From assembly GCA_046727755.1 (NCBI GenBank), contig JBKPDG010000189.1, positions 1 to 13,059 on the forward strand: a DNA stretch of 13,059 nucleotides, written 5' to 3'. The DNA is from JALZAA01 sp046727755 (lineage in GTDB: Bacteria; Actinomycetota; Acidimicrobiia; IMCC26256; JACDBD01). The translations under genes were made by a program, and so were the position numbers. This document shows positions 6,122-13,021 of the stretch, in pieces; the stretch's first letter is position 1, and every line of letters begins with the position of its first letter. The notes under the pieces were generated by a model. It was not told the DNA's origin. It worked only from the letters and a program-made list of their open reading frames with translations, and ran no database searches.

Positions 6122-7069
6122 ATGACGCAGGCGCCCTTCGCCCCCGGCTCGGTGTCGCTGCGGCTCTACCCGCACAACGACCTTCCCGCGCCGATGATCG
6201 TCGAGGAGCTGTGTGCACAAGCGGCGCTCGGTGCCGTGGGCGGCTTCGACGGGGTGATGACGAGCGAGCACCACGGCGGGTTCGCGGGATACCTGCCCAA
6301 CCCGCTGCAAGCCGCGGGCTGGTGCCTCGAGGCGATGCCGAACGGCTGGGCCGCGCCCTGCCCGCTGCTCCTGACCCTGCGGCCGCCCGCGCTCGTCGCC
6401 GAAGAAGCCGCGTGGCTCGCGGCGCGCTTCCCCGGGCGAGTCGGCATCGGAGTGGCTGCCGGCGCGCTGCAGGACGACTTCGAGATCATGGCGATGTCGA
6501 TGGACGATCGCGCGGTGCGTTTTGCGAACGGGCTCGACGAGCTGGTCGGCGCGCTGAACGGCAGCGACCCGCGCGCGCTCGCCGATGATCCGGCGATCAA
6601 GGCTTGTGCCGAGCATCCCGTGCCGGTCGTGAGCGCGGCCATGAGCTTGACGGCCGTCCGGCGTGCTGCGCGCCACGGTGTCGGCATCCTGTTCGATTCG
6701 CTGTCGACGCCGGAGCGCTGTCGCGAGCTTTCCGACGCCTACCGCGCCGCGGGAGGCAGCGGTCCTTGCGTACTGATCCGGCGGGCCTGGGTGGGGGAGC
6801 CTCCGCGCGAAGGTGTCGCCCGCCAGCTCGACGTCTATCGCGGCTACGCGCCGGTCGCATCGCAAGCACACTGGGAGGGCGAGCAGCTCGTGGCGTCGAT
6901 GTCGGCCGGCGATGTCGCCGATGGTTTAGCCCGCGTCGCGCGCCGGGCCGGCGCGGATGCCGTCAATGTGCGAGTTCACGTGCCCGGCGTGACTCCCGAG
7001 GCAGCGCGCGCGCAGATCGACCAACTCGGCGCCGACGTGGTCCCTGCGCTCCGCGAGGAGCTCGCATGA
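6122..7069 (+). CDS. Luciferase-like (LLM-class) flavin-dependent monooxygenase
   Basis: 315 residues. The pattern fits the luciferase-like TIM-barrel family: GFDGVMTSEHHGG (residues 41-53), LPNPLQAAGWCLEAMP, then ARFPGRVGIGVAAGALQDDFE (101-121), which in relatives forms part of the flavin/F420 site, and a C-terminal helix pair ending PALREELA. The family oxidises a substrate with O2 and reduced FMN, or uses F420 in actinobacteria; which cofactor applies here cannot be told. It is a little shorter than many members (330-360). The next gene starts inside its stop (ATGA, 7066-7069). A nitroreductase-fold flavoprotein three genes downstream could supply or share flavin chemistry. The start is the ATG five bases after the cupin stop; upstream frame to 5702 lies within the cupin. 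Confidence 0.85.
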   Translation: MTQAPFAPGSVSLRLYPHNDLPAPMIVEELCAQAALGAVGGFDGVMTSEHHGGFAGYLPNPLQAAGWCLEAMPNGWAAPCPLLLTLRPPALVAEEAAWLAARFPGRVGIGVAAGALQDDFEIMAMSMDDRAVRFANGLDELVGALNGSDPRALADDPAIKACAEHPVPVVSAAMSLTAVRRAARHGVGILFDSLSTPERCRELSDAYRAAGGSGPCVLIRRAWVGEPPREGVARQLDVYRGYAPVASQAHWEGEQLVASMSAGDVADGLARVARRAGADAVNVRVHVPGVTPEAARAQIDQLGADVVPALREELA

Positions 7070-7443
7070 CGCCGCGCCGCATCTACCGCTTCGACGACAC
7101 CGAGTGGCATGTGCCGGTGTCGCCCGGCACCGACCCCGATCAAGCGGCGGAGGCCGGGCGCAGAGGCGCGGCCCGGAAGTTCCTGGCCCAGGGGGATGGC
7201 GGCTTCTACTCCCAGGTGGTGCGGCTGCCACCGGGGTTCGAGGCGCCCGAGCACAGCCACGATCACGCCGAGATCTTCATGGTGCTGGAGGGGAGCTGCC
7301 GCTTCGGCGGTGAGCCAATGGGTCGATTCGACATGGCGGTCGTCGCCGCCGACGAGCCCTACGGGTTCGTCGCCGGCCCCGACGGGCTGTCGTTCCTGGT
7401 CGTGCGGCAGGGCGCGGCGTCCTTCGCCGCCGCGGGCTCATGA
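7066..7443 (+). CDS. Small single-domain cupin protein (paralogue of the cupin at 440)
   Basis: 125 residues. The full cupin motif 1 is present: G57-x5-H63-x-H65-x3-E69-x6-G76, with an extra His67 in HSHDHAE. Motif 2 lacks the usual His, which is Tyr99 in PYGF, exactly as in the cupin at 440. The shared RKFLA.G.GGF.SQ segment before the motif (from Arg37) marks the two as one subfamily. The start is the ATG in the ATGA overlap with the flavin gene, with GAGGAG five bases upstream. Its own stop overlaps the amidohydrolase start in the same way. Function unknown; in this position it may bind or isomerise a pathway intermediate. Confidence 0.87.
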   Translation: MTPRRIYRFDDTEWHVPVSPGTDPDQAAEAGRRGAARKFLAQGDGGFYSQVVRLPPGFEAPEHSHDHAEIFMVLEGSCRFGGEPMGRFDMAVVAADEPYGFVAGPDGLSFLVVRQGAASFAAAGS

Positions 7444-9176
7444 GCGCGATGAGCGATCGCGAGTACGACCTCATCGTCCGCGGCGGTCTCGTCGTCGACG
7501 GCACGGGCCTGCCGCGCCGGCGCGTCGACGTCGGCGTGCGGGAAGGCAGGATTGCGACGCTCGCCCGCCTCGACGGCTGCCGTGGCGCGGAGGAGGTCGA
7601 CGCCCGCGACATGATCGTCGCGCCCGGAATCGTCGACGCGCACACGCACTACGACCCGCAGATCACGTTCGACCCGTATGCGACCGTGTCGTGCTTCCAC
7701 GGCGTCACGACGGTCGTGGCCGGGAACTGCGGCTTCTCGGTGGCGCCGTGCAAAGCGCGGGATCGGTCGTTCCTCGAGGGCATCTTCGCCCGCGTGGAGA
7801 ACATGGACCCGATTGCGCTGAGCGCCATCGAATGGAACGACTTCGAGACCTTCCCCGAGTTCCTCGAGAGCCGGCGCGGCAAGCTGGGTGTGAACCTCGG
7901 GTGCTACGTCGGTCACTCCAATCTGCGGCGCTGGGTGATGGGGCCCGCCGCGTCGGAGCGCGAGGCAACCGACGCCGAAGTGGACGCGATGCGTCGCCTC
8001 GTGGAGGAAGCGATGGCGGCCGGTGCGGCCGGGATCTCGTCGTCCGCCGCCCCGACGCACTTCGACATCGACGACCGACCGGTCCCGTCACGAATTGCCG
8101 CGCGTGACGAGCTCGACGCCCTCGCCGACCAGGCGGGCCGAGCCGGCGCGGGCTCGATCGCGTATCTCCCCGCCAGCGCCATCGGCGGTCTCGACGCCGA
8201 GGACGAGGCGTACCTCATCCGTCTCGGGACGCTGAGCGGTCTGCCGGTGATCATCCAGGGCCTCGGCGGACGTAACAAGGTCGACGCGCCGACCGCCACG
8301 TGGGACGCCGCCAAGGCGTTCCTCGACCGCGCCACTGACGCCGGGGCGCCCGTTTACTCCATGCTCATCGCGCGACCGTTCGACCGGCCGGTGACCATCG
8401 ACGAGACGAACCTGCACTACCTCGCCGTACCCGCCTGGGACCGGATGCTGAAGCTGCCGCACGCCGACCGGGTCGCGCTCCTGCGTGACCCGACGGCGCG
8501 CGCCGAGTTGCGCGACGCGGTGGAGCACTACAACCGCGATCCTGCCAAGGGCACGACAGTGCCGCCGCCGTTGTGGGATGCGGTGTTCGTCGACGAGGTC
8601 GCGAACCCCGAGCACGAGAAGCTGCAGGCCCGCTCGATCCGTGAGATCGCCGAGGAGCAGGGCGTCGCGCCCGCCGACGCCATGCTCGACCTCGCGCTCG
8701 CCGAAGGCCTCGCCACCCGGTTCCGCTGGCGGACCGAGAGCCCGGAGTGGACGGATGCTGTGCGCGAGGCCCAGCTCGACGCCCGCATGGTCATCGGGGT
8801 GTCCGACGGCGGCGCCCACCTCGCCCGCGACGACGGCGCCGATTGGAGCTCGTACTTCCTGCGCTCGTGGGTGCTCGACCGCCGGGTGTGGACGCTCGAG
8901 GACGGCATCCGCCAGATCACACAGATGCCGGCCGCCTTGCTCGGGCTGACCGATCGGGGCGTCGTCAAGCCCGGCGCACCGGCCGATCTCATGGTGTTCG
9001 ACCCCGACACGATCGGCCCCTGGAAGAAGGAGTTCGTCCACGACCTGCCCGGCGGCGTGGGCCGGTTCAAGGCGTGGGGGAAGGGCGTGCACGCCACGAT
9101 CGTGAACGGCCAGCCCATCGTTCTCGGCGGCGAGCTGACCGGGCGTCTTCCCGGCCAGGTGCTCCGTCCCGGTTGA
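7440..9176 (+). CDS. D-aminoacylase-type amidohydrolase (N-acyl-D-amino-acid deacylase family)
   Basis: 578 residues, amidohydrolase-superfamily TIM barrel with N- and C-terminal beta segments. Metal-site residues seen: DAHTHYD (His68, His70), Cys97 in GNCGF (the cysteine ligand of D-aminoacylases), His159 in VGHSNLRR, and Asp456 in VSDGGAH. LIVRGGLVVDGTG at the N-terminus and KPGAPADLMVFDPD (510-523) with HATIVNGQPIV are family hallmarks. The two barrel histidines that bind the second zinc in characterised D-aminoacylases are not seen: the expected THMR and SHxK segments read YLPAS and IQGLGG. This fits a large uncharacterised branch, so deacylation of a D-amino acid is only a guess; hydrolysis of an amide or cyclic amide is likely. 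Starts at ATGA overlapping the cupin stop; the next gene follows after three bases. Confidence 0.88.
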   Translation: MSAMSDREYDLIVRGGLVVDGTGLPRRRVDVGVREGRIATLARLDGCRGAEEVDARDMIVAPGIVDAHTHYDPQITFDPYATVSCFHGVTTVVAGNCGFSVAPCKARDRSFLEGIFARVENMDPIALSAIEWNDFETFPEFLESRRGKLGVNLGCYVGHSNLRRWVMGPAASEREATDAEVDAMRRLVEEAMAAGAAGISSSAAPTHFDIDDRPVPSRIAARDELDALADQAGRAGAGSIAYLPASAIGGLDAEDEAYLIRLGTLSGLPVIIQGLGGRNKVDAPTATWDAAKAFLDRATDAGAPVYSMLIARPFDRPVTIDETNLHYLAVPAWDRMLKLPHADRVALLRDPTARAELRDAVEHYNRDPAKGTTVPPPLWDAVFVDEVANPEHEKLQARSIREIAEEQGVAPADAMLDLALAEGLATRFRWRTESPEWTDAVREAQLDARMVIGVSDGGAHLARDDGADWSSYFLRSWVLDRRVWTLEDGIRQITQMPAALLGLTDRGVVKPGAPADLMVFDPDTIGPWKKEFVHDLPGGVGRFKAWGKGVHATIVNGQPIVLGGELTGRLPGQVLRPG

Positions 9177-9179
9177 TCG

Positions 9180-10331
9180 ATGGTGACGCGCGACGCGACC
9201 ACCTCCGACGACGTGGCCGTCGCCATGCGGCCGTGGGTCTTCGACGCCGACGGCCACGTGGTCGAGCCGCCGCGTGTGTGGGACGAGCTGCTGCCGGCGC
9301 GCTACCGCGACTACGCGCCCCGGGTCCTGCAGTCCGAGGGCGACTTCCGATTCGCGTGCAGTGACCGCGTCGGCTTCCCGATCGCGGGGCGGAGCGAGTC
9401 CGTCGGCGCGCCGGGTCAGACGCCCAAGCAGTCGGATGCGCCGGTGGCGGCGCGCGGGGGGTCGGAACCGGCCCCGCGCTTGGTGGACATGGCCGTCGAC
9501 CACATCGACGCCGCCGCGCTGTACCCGACGTATGGGCTGATGATCCAGGGCGTCACCGCGCGCGAGCCGGCGCTGGCGCTCTGCCGAGCCGTCAACGACT
9601 GGCTCGGGGAGTACTGCGCGCACGCACCCGATCGGCTGATCGGCATCGGCACAGTGCCGATGACCGACGCCGGCGACGCGCTCCGGGAGGCGCGCCGCTG
9701 CGTCGAGGACCTCGGCTTCCGCGGCGTGTGGCGCCGCCCCGAGCACTTCGGCGCGTTACCGCGGCTCCAAGACGATGCGTACGACCCGCTGTGGTCATAC
9801 CTCGAGGACGCCGGCGTCCCGTTCGCCATTCACCCGGGCATGAGCGGCCTCGTGCCGTTCGACGAGCTGGAGCGTCGCTACGACGGCTACTTCAGCCCGC
9901 TCCACGCCCTGCACTTCCCGATGGAGCAGATGATGGCGCTCACGACCTTCGTCGCTTACGGCATCCTCGAACGCCATCCGAGGCTGCGCGTCGCCTTCCT
10001 CGAGACCGGTGCGGTGTGGGCGCTGTCGTACCTGCACCGGCTCGACGAGCACCTGGAGTTGTTCGGGTTCGACCATGGGGCGCTCACGATGCGACCGTCC
10101 GAGTACTTCCGGCGCCAGTGCTTCGTCTCGGTCGAGGAGGTCGAGCCCGGCCTCGGCGTCATGCTGGACGCGTATCCGGAATCGGTCGTGTTCGCGTCCG
10201 ATTACCCCCACGCGGACGGGACTTTCCCCGGGTCCACGAGTGGCCTGCTCGAGACAGACGAGTTCGACGGAACGGCGATCCGTCGTGTCCTGCGCGACAA
10301 CGCGCTGCGGTTGTACGGGCTCGGCGGATGA
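9180..10331 (+). CDS. Amidohydrolase-2 family (metal-dependent hydrolase or decarboxylase)
   Basis: 383 residues, matching the family of ACMSD and gamma-resorcylate decarboxylase. The N-terminal metal motif is DADGHVVEPP (Asp24-x-His26-x2-Glu29), His218 lies in FAIHPG and Asp341 in SDYPHADG, the expected barrel ligands. The family includes hydrolases and non-oxidative decarboxylases of aromatic or muconate-type acids; I cannot choose between them. It is clearly related to the gene at 11032 (20 of 28 identical residues across the N-terminal motif by manual count), with a nitroreductase between them. The start is uncertain: ATG at 9180 has no ribosome site, and Met16 (9225) directly before the first strand is an alternative. 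It ends in an ATGA overlap with the nitroreductase. Confidence 0.88.
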   Translation: MVTRDATTSDDVAVAMRPWVFDADGHVVEPPRVWDELLPARYRDYAPRVLQSEGDFRFACSDRVGFPIAGRSESVGAPGQTPKQSDAPVAARGGSEPAPRLVDMAVDHIDAAALYPTYGLMIQGVTAREPALALCRAVNDWLGEYCAHAPDRLIGIGTVPMTDAGDALREARRCVEDLGFRGVWRRPEHFGALPRLQDDAYDPLWSYLEDAGVPFAIHPGMSGLVPFDELERRYDGYFSPLHALHFPMEQMMALTTFVAYGILERHPRLRVAFLETGAVWALSYLHRLDEHLELFGFDHGALTMRPSEYFRRQCFVSVEEVEPGLGVMLDAYPESVVFASDYPHADGTFPGSTSGLLETDEFDGTAIRRVLRDNALRLYGLGG

Positions 10332-11035
10332 GCGTCAACGGCGGTTCCGACATGCCGGTCTTCGATGCGATCTTCGGACTCCGAGCTACGCGGGTCTACG
10401 AGGACCGATCGCTGCCGGCTGCGTTGCTGGCGCGGATCCTCGAGGCGGCCACGCGCGCGTGCAGTTCGGGAAACACCCAGCCGTGGGAATTCGTCGTCGT
10501 GACCGATCGAGATGTGAAGCGCGAGCTGAAGACCGTCATGGTCGAGGCCTTCGCTGGCATCGACGGCGAACGGGCGCAGAGCGCCGACGAGCTCGTCGAC
10601 GGCTCGGGCCGACCGGTGACCGGCCACGCGGCGATCACGAGCATCGACGTCGTCTCCGCGCTCGTGTTCGTGTTCTGGAATCCCGACCGGGGCATTCGAA
10701 TGAAGGGGGAGTACGCGGAGAATGCCGACGGGACGCTGCGCCCTACGCGCCACATCCCCGGCGGTCGCGGATCAAGCGTGTATCCGGCCTGCCAGAACAT
10801 GATGCTGGCCGCGCACGCCCTCGGCGTCTCGTCGTTGTTCACGACGTTCTTCGGGCTCGCCGAGGCGCGGGTGAAGGAGCTCCTCCACGTGCCTCCGCGC
10901 ATGTTCCTCGAAGCCGCGGTGTTCCTCGGGTACGGCGCCGAGAGCCTCGGCCAACCGCGCCGCAAACCCCTCGAAGAAGTCGTCCACATGAACGGCTGGG
11001 ACGCCGGTTACGAACGGGAGGTGCGGCTGCCATGA
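10328..11035 (+). CDS. Nitroreductase-family FMN-dependent oxidoreductase
   Basis: 235 residues. FMN-binding signatures are present: FGLRATRVYEDRSLP (16-30, Arg19 and Arg22 for the phosphate) and CSSGNTQPWEFVVVTD (45-60). GVSSLFTTFFG and KELLHVPP are the second-half motifs, and FLGYGAE with PRRKPLEEVV ends the fold as usual. The family reduces nitro groups, quinones, enones or flavin with NAD(P)H as a homodimer. An insertion after the first third (VFWNPDRGIRMKGEYAENADG, about 118-138) resembles that of larger actinobacterial members. Both gene ends are 4-bp ATGA overlaps with the flanking amidohydrolases, so the three are coupled and probably act on the same pathway. It could also regenerate reduced flavin for the luciferase-like enzyme; that is inference. 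Confidence 0.9.
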   Translation: MSVNGGSDMPVFDAIFGLRATRVYEDRSLPAALLARILEAATRACSSGNTQPWEFVVVTDRDVKRELKTVMVEAFAGIDGERAQSADELVDGSGRPVTGHAAITSIDVVSALVFVFWNPDRGIRMKGEYAENADGTLRPTRHIPGGRGSSVYPACQNMMLAAHALGVSSLFTTFFGLAEARVKELLHVPPRMFLEAAVFLGYGAESLGQPRRKPLEEVVHMNGWDAGYEREVRLP

Positions 11036-12234
11036 CCATGACCGAGATCCCGCGCATCGTCTCGGCCGACGATCACGTCGTCGAGCCTCCTGACGTGTGG
11101 ACGAGCCGGCTCCCGGCCCGGTACCGCGACGTCGGCCCCCGCGTGCAGCGCGCCCCTGTCGCCGAAATGACGTTCCGCGGCGGGAAGTACGCGTACCGGA
11201 TGGGCGACGACGGTCCGCTCGCCGACTGGTGGCTCTACGAGAACCGCGCCGTGCCGCACACGCGTCTGAGCGCGTGCGCCGGTTATCCGCCCGACGAAGT
11301 ACAGGTCGTGCCCATGACATACGACGAGATGCGTCCCGGCTGCCATGAGCAGGTGGGTCGTCTCGGGGACATGGACCTCAACTGGGTCGAGGCGTCGCTC
11401 TGCTTCCCTACTTTCCCACGCTTCTGCGGCCAGACGTTCCTCGAAGCCGATGACAAGGAGCTCGCGCTGCTGTGCGTGCAGGCGTACAACGACTGGATGG
11501 TCGAGGAGTGGTGCGCGGGCTCTGACGGCCGCCTCATCCCCTTGTGCCTGATCCCGCTGTGGGACGCAGAGCTCGCGGCGACAGAAGTGCGGCGGAACGC
11601 GGCGCGTGGCGTCCGGGCCGTTTGCTTCTCCGAGCTGCCGACGAACCTCGGGCTGCCGTCCGTGCACGATGCCGATCGCTTCTGGGATCCGTTCGTCGCC
11701 GCCTGTGACGAGACCGGGACGGTCATCTGCATGCACAGCGGGTCGGGCTCGAAGATGCCGTCGACGTCCCCCGATGCGCCGCCGGCGGTGTCGTCGACGC
11801 TGACCCACGAGCTCGCCGAGGGGTCGCTCGCCGATTGGCTCTTCTCGGGCCTGCTCGTGCGCTATCCGAACGTGAAGATCACCTATTCCGAAGGCCAGAT
11901 CGGCTGGATCCCCTACATCCTCACCCGGGCTGACCGGGTCTGGGAGCACAACCGCGGGTGGAGCGACGCCACCGACGTCGTCCCCGAGCCGCCGAGCACC
12001 TACTACTGGGGGCGCGTGTACGGCTGCTTCTTCGACGACGCCGCCGGCCTCGCGTCCATCGATGCCATCGGCGCCGACCAGGTGACGTTCGAGACCGACT
12101 ATCCACACGCCGACGGCACATGGCCTCACAGCAAGTCGGTGGCCGAGAAGCTTTTCGCCGGGCTCGATCAGCAGCTCGTGCGCAAGATCGTGCGCGACAA
12201 CACGATCGACCTCTTCGGGCTCAGTCTGCGCTGA
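11032..12234 (+). CDS. Amidohydrolase-2 family enzyme (second copy)
   Basis: 400 residues. SADDHVVEPPDVW carries Asp13, His15 and Glu18; His235 (ICMHSG) and Asp356 (ETDYPHADGTWPHS) complete the metal site. This 'ADDHVVEPPDVW' form is frequent in actinobacteria and mostly uncharacterised. It differs from the copy at 9180 by a longer segment after the N-terminal motif (residues 40-115), so the two likely act on different compounds or as partners. Start at ATG 11032 (ATGA overlap); GGGAGG lies ten bases upstream, a somewhat long spacing, and Met3 at 11038 is possible. It is last in the seven-gene run and its stop lies 11 bases inside the end of the convergent SDR gene (14-bp overlap). Confidence 0.9.
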   Translation: MTMTEIPRIVSADDHVVEPPDVWTSRLPARYRDVGPRVQRAPVAEMTFRGGKYAYRMGDDGPLADWWLYENRAVPHTRLSACAGYPPDEVQVVPMTYDEMRPGCHEQVGRLGDMDLNWVEASLCFPTFPRFCGQTFLEADDKELALLCVQAYNDWMVEEWCAGSDGRLIPLCLIPLWDAELAATEVRRNAARGVRAVCFSELPTNLGLPSVHDADRFWDPFVAACDETGTVICMHSGSGSKMPSTSPDAPPAVSSTLTHELAEGSLADWLFSGLLVRYPNVKITYSEGQIGWIPYILTRADRVWEHNRGWSDATDVVPEPPSTYYWGRVYGCFFDDAAGLASIDAIGADQVTFETDYPHADGTWPHSKSVAEKLFAGLDQQLVRKIVRDNTIDLFGLSLR

Positions 12235-12988
12235 CGCGCCGCCAGCCGCCGGCGGCCCAATTCCCGCCGTCGACGTGGATCGTCGTGCCGGTGACGAACC
12301 GGGAGAGGTCACTGGCCAAGTAGAGGACGGCGGCGGCGGCGTCCTCGGGCGAGCCCATGTACCCGAGCGGAGGGACGACGGCGGGCTCGTACTCTCCGCC
12401 GCCGTCCAGCATCTCGGCGCGGACGTCTCGATCCCCGCCGGTGGGGATCGCGTCCGGCGCGACGGCGTTCACACGAATGCGCCGCGGCGCGAGCTCGAGG
12501 GCGAGTGTGCGCGTCAGGTGGGCGAGGGCGGCTTTCATAGCGCCATACACGGCGAAGCCGGGTGCGGCCTGGTGCGCCTCGATCGACGTGAGGTTCACGA
12601 TCGCGCCGCCGTCGGGCATGAGCGGGACGACACTGCGGATGAGCGACGTGACCTGGACGAAGTTCTCGAGCATGAGTGTGTGCTCGCCCTTCTCGGTGAC
12701 GTCGAGGAACGGCGAGAAGAACGTGCCGCCGGCATTGTTCACGAGGACGTCAACGCGTCCGTACTCGGATGCGACGTCGGCGAGAAACGACGCCACCGCG
12801 TCGCGGTCGCGGACGTCCAGCTGACGCGCCAGCACGGGCTGTCCGGCGCCGGTCAGCTCTTCTTCCGTCGCGGTCAGTGTCTCCTCGACGCGATCGGCGA
12901 CGGCGAGCCGGGCACCGAACCGCGCCAGCAAGATGGCGGTCGCCTTGCCCACACCCTGGCCCGCCCCGGTGACGATCACGACGCGATC
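12221..12988 (-). CDS. SDR-family oxidoreductase, N-terminus missing at contig end
   Basis: 255 genomic residues remain, starting at DRVVIVTGAGQGVG, so only about 5-10 N-terminal residues are lost. The apparent start further right (GTG at 13003, giving the peptide MYKRQ) is translated sequencing adapter and must be dropped. The glycine motif is TGAGQGVG (residues 7-14); Asp32 after beta-2 favours NAD(H). NNAG is intact (84-87), as are Asn109, Ser135, Tyr148 and Lys152 (YGAMK). FVTGTTIHVDGG (231-242) is the C-terminal signature, followed by NWAAGGWRR. It should be an active dehydrogenase/reductase of unknown substrate, the only SDR here besides the 829-1701 gene with all four catalytic residues. 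It overlaps the convergent amidohydrolase by 14 bp; its promoter and any operon partners are outside the window. Confidence 0.88.
   Translation of the reverse strand, partial: DRVVIVTGAGQGVGKATAILLARFGARLAVADRVEETLTATEEELTGAGQPVLARQLDVRDRDAVASFLADVASEYGRVDVLVNNAGGTFFSPFLDVTEKGEHTLMLENFVQVTSLIRSVVPLMPDGGAIVNLTSIEAHQAAPGFAVYGAMKAALAHLTRTLALELAPRRIRVNAVAPDAIPTGGDRDVRAEMLDGGGEYEPAVVPPLGYMGSPEDAAAAVLYLASDLSRFVTGTTIHVDGGNWAAGGWRRVSAD
12238..12256 (+). terminator. Candidate hairpin at the end of the seven-gene operon
   Basis: GCCGCC (12238-12243) can pair with GGCGGC (12251-12256) around a 7-base loop, three bases after the TGA at 12232-12234. A tighter self-complementary GCCGCCGGCGGC (12245-12256) is an alternative. 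No T-tract; it is inside the opposing SDR gene. GC-rich chance symmetry is possible. Confidence 0.25.
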
Positions 12989-13021
12989 CTGTCTCTTATA
13001 CACATCTGACGCTGCCGACGA
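12989..13021. other. Nextera/Tn5 adapter sequence (assembly artefact)
   Basis: CTGTCTCTTATACACATCT (12989-13007) is the Tn5 mosaic end, and GACGCTGCCGACGA (13008-13021) continues it exactly as in the Nextera read-1 adapter, reverse complement. This is library DNA joined to the contig end, not a transposon insertion: nothing genomic follows it. Confidence 0.97.

Noticed and set aside
6926..6928. Rare TTA leucine codons (also at 9756-9758) as a bldA-type control point
   Set aside because: TTA control is known from Streptomyces; the organism is unknown and two scattered codons in long enzyme genes are not convincing.
8088..9746. Long antisense open frame (552 codons) opposite the two amidohydrolases
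   Set aside because: High GC makes stops rare in the antisense frames; the translation is low-complexity Arg/Gly/His-rich with no family resemblance, while the plus strand has clear conserved motifs.
10009..11031. Extension of the last amidohydrolase frame upstream to 10009
   Set aside because: It covers the end of the previous amidohydrolase and the whole nitroreductase in another frame; the ATGA at 11032 and conserved N-terminal motif fix the start.
6122..11035. Rut pyrimidine-degradation operon, suggested by the luciferase-like and nitroreductase genes
   Set aside because: No isochorismatase-type RutB, RutC or RutD partners are present and the intervening amidohydrolases and cupin do not belong to that pathway.
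11008..12312. Antisense open frame of 434 codons opposite the second amidohydrolase-2 gene
   Set aside because: Same GC shadow effect; no recognisable domain, and it also runs across the convergent gene junction.
12989..13007. Tn5 end read as a real transposon or insertion-sequence boundary
   Set aside because: It is the hyperactive mosaic end used in library kits, continues into the kit adapter and then poly-G, with no transposase or target duplication.
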